A stretch of DNA of 13,331 bases, from the NCBI GenBank assembly GCA_964638245.1, contig CAZWZG010000081.1, forward strand, positions 1 through 13,331. Direction: 5' to 3'. Below are positions 13,279-13,331 of the stretch, in pieces. The first letter of the stretch is position 1. Each line of letters opens with the position of its first letter. A program made the translations under genes and the position numbers. The notes beneath the pieces are model-generated. The model worked only from the letters and a program-made list of their open reading frames with translations, did no database searches and was not told the origin of the DNA. The stretch comes from CAZWZG01 sp964638245 (GTDB taxonomy: Bacteria > Pseudomonadota > Alphaproteobacteria > Rhodobacterales > Rhodobacteraceae).

Positions 13279-13331
13279 GCCGCCTTAGCTCAGTTGGTTA
13301 GAGCGCTGGATTGTGGATCCAGAGGTCCCCT
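13279..13331 (+). tRNA. tRNA-His (GTG), 3' part beyond the window
   Basis: The acceptor 5' strand is GCCGCCT (13279-13285), followed by TA and the D-arm GCTC/GAGC. The anticodon stem CTGGA/TCCAG encloses loop TTGTGGA with anticodon GTG (13313-13315), which reads His codons. The window ends at the start of the T-arm. The base before the acceptor (13278) is T, so no G at -1 is encoded. That fits alphaproteobacteria, whose histidyl-tRNA synthetase does not rely on G-1. Confidence 0.95.

Noticed and set aside
1..13331. CRISPR arrays, insertion sequences, transposases, phage or defence genes
   Set aside because: No spaced repeat array, terminal inverted repeats, integrase or transposase was seen; the only long repeat is the assembly-gap 55-mer.

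Overview
The window looks like a chromosomal segment from an alphaproteobacterium of the Rhodobacteraceae (Roseobacter-type). The pointers are the high GC content, the nrdR-rib-nusB gene order, an alphaproteobacterial LexA box (GTTC-N7-GTTC), MmcB, a DUF6324-like small protein, and a tRNA-His whose encoded -1 base is not G. This placement is inferred from gene content, not from a database search.

Layout. 1-176 (-) is the N-terminal part of a dodecin. 385-1973 (+) holds nrdR and ribD, joined by a GTGA overlap. 1970-6617 (-) is a three-gene capsule block transcribed kpsS, then a Wza-like outer-membrane export lipoprotein, then kpsC. It sits between ribD and the rest of the riboflavin operon. 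6732-9437 (+) is ribE-ribBX-ribH-nusB, tightly packed. 9477-9794 (+) is a small two-helix membrane protein, followed by about 200 bases of structured non-coding sequence that may be an RNA gene (a 6S-like RNA is the best but weak guess). 10035-10490 (+) is mmcB, with a LexA box inside its promoter. 11829-10487 (-) is a TauE/SafE transporter followed by an FCD-type GntR regulator. 11935-12858 (+) is a MarR-GNAT fusion. 13052-12855 (-) is a small DUF6324-like protein. 13279-13331 (+) is the 5' part of tRNA-His.

How the genes work together. RibD, RibBX, RibH and RibE supply all riboflavin steps except GTP cyclohydrolase II; the RibA-like domain of RibBX has lost its zinc cysteines, so a separate ribA must lie elsewhere. 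Dodecin near the left edge may store flavin or CoA. KpsS and KpsC would build the Kdo linker of a group 2-type capsule, and the lipoprotein would serve its export; the ABC transporter genes are not in the window. The tauE-gntR pair and the divergent MarR-GNAT gene each have an inverted-repeat operator candidate in their 105-base intergenic region.

Main points for a second look. (1) The run of 100 N splits kpsC only on paper: its flanks are an identical 55-base repeat, and collapsing it restores one 671-codon frame. (2) All three convergent gene pairs end in a shared CTAG, so the two TAG stop codons overlap. (3) NrdR has Tyr in place of the first zinc-ribbon cysteine. (4) The LexA box of mmcB lies between -35 and -10 of what may be a leaderless promoter. 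No obviously new multi-gene defence or mobile system was found.
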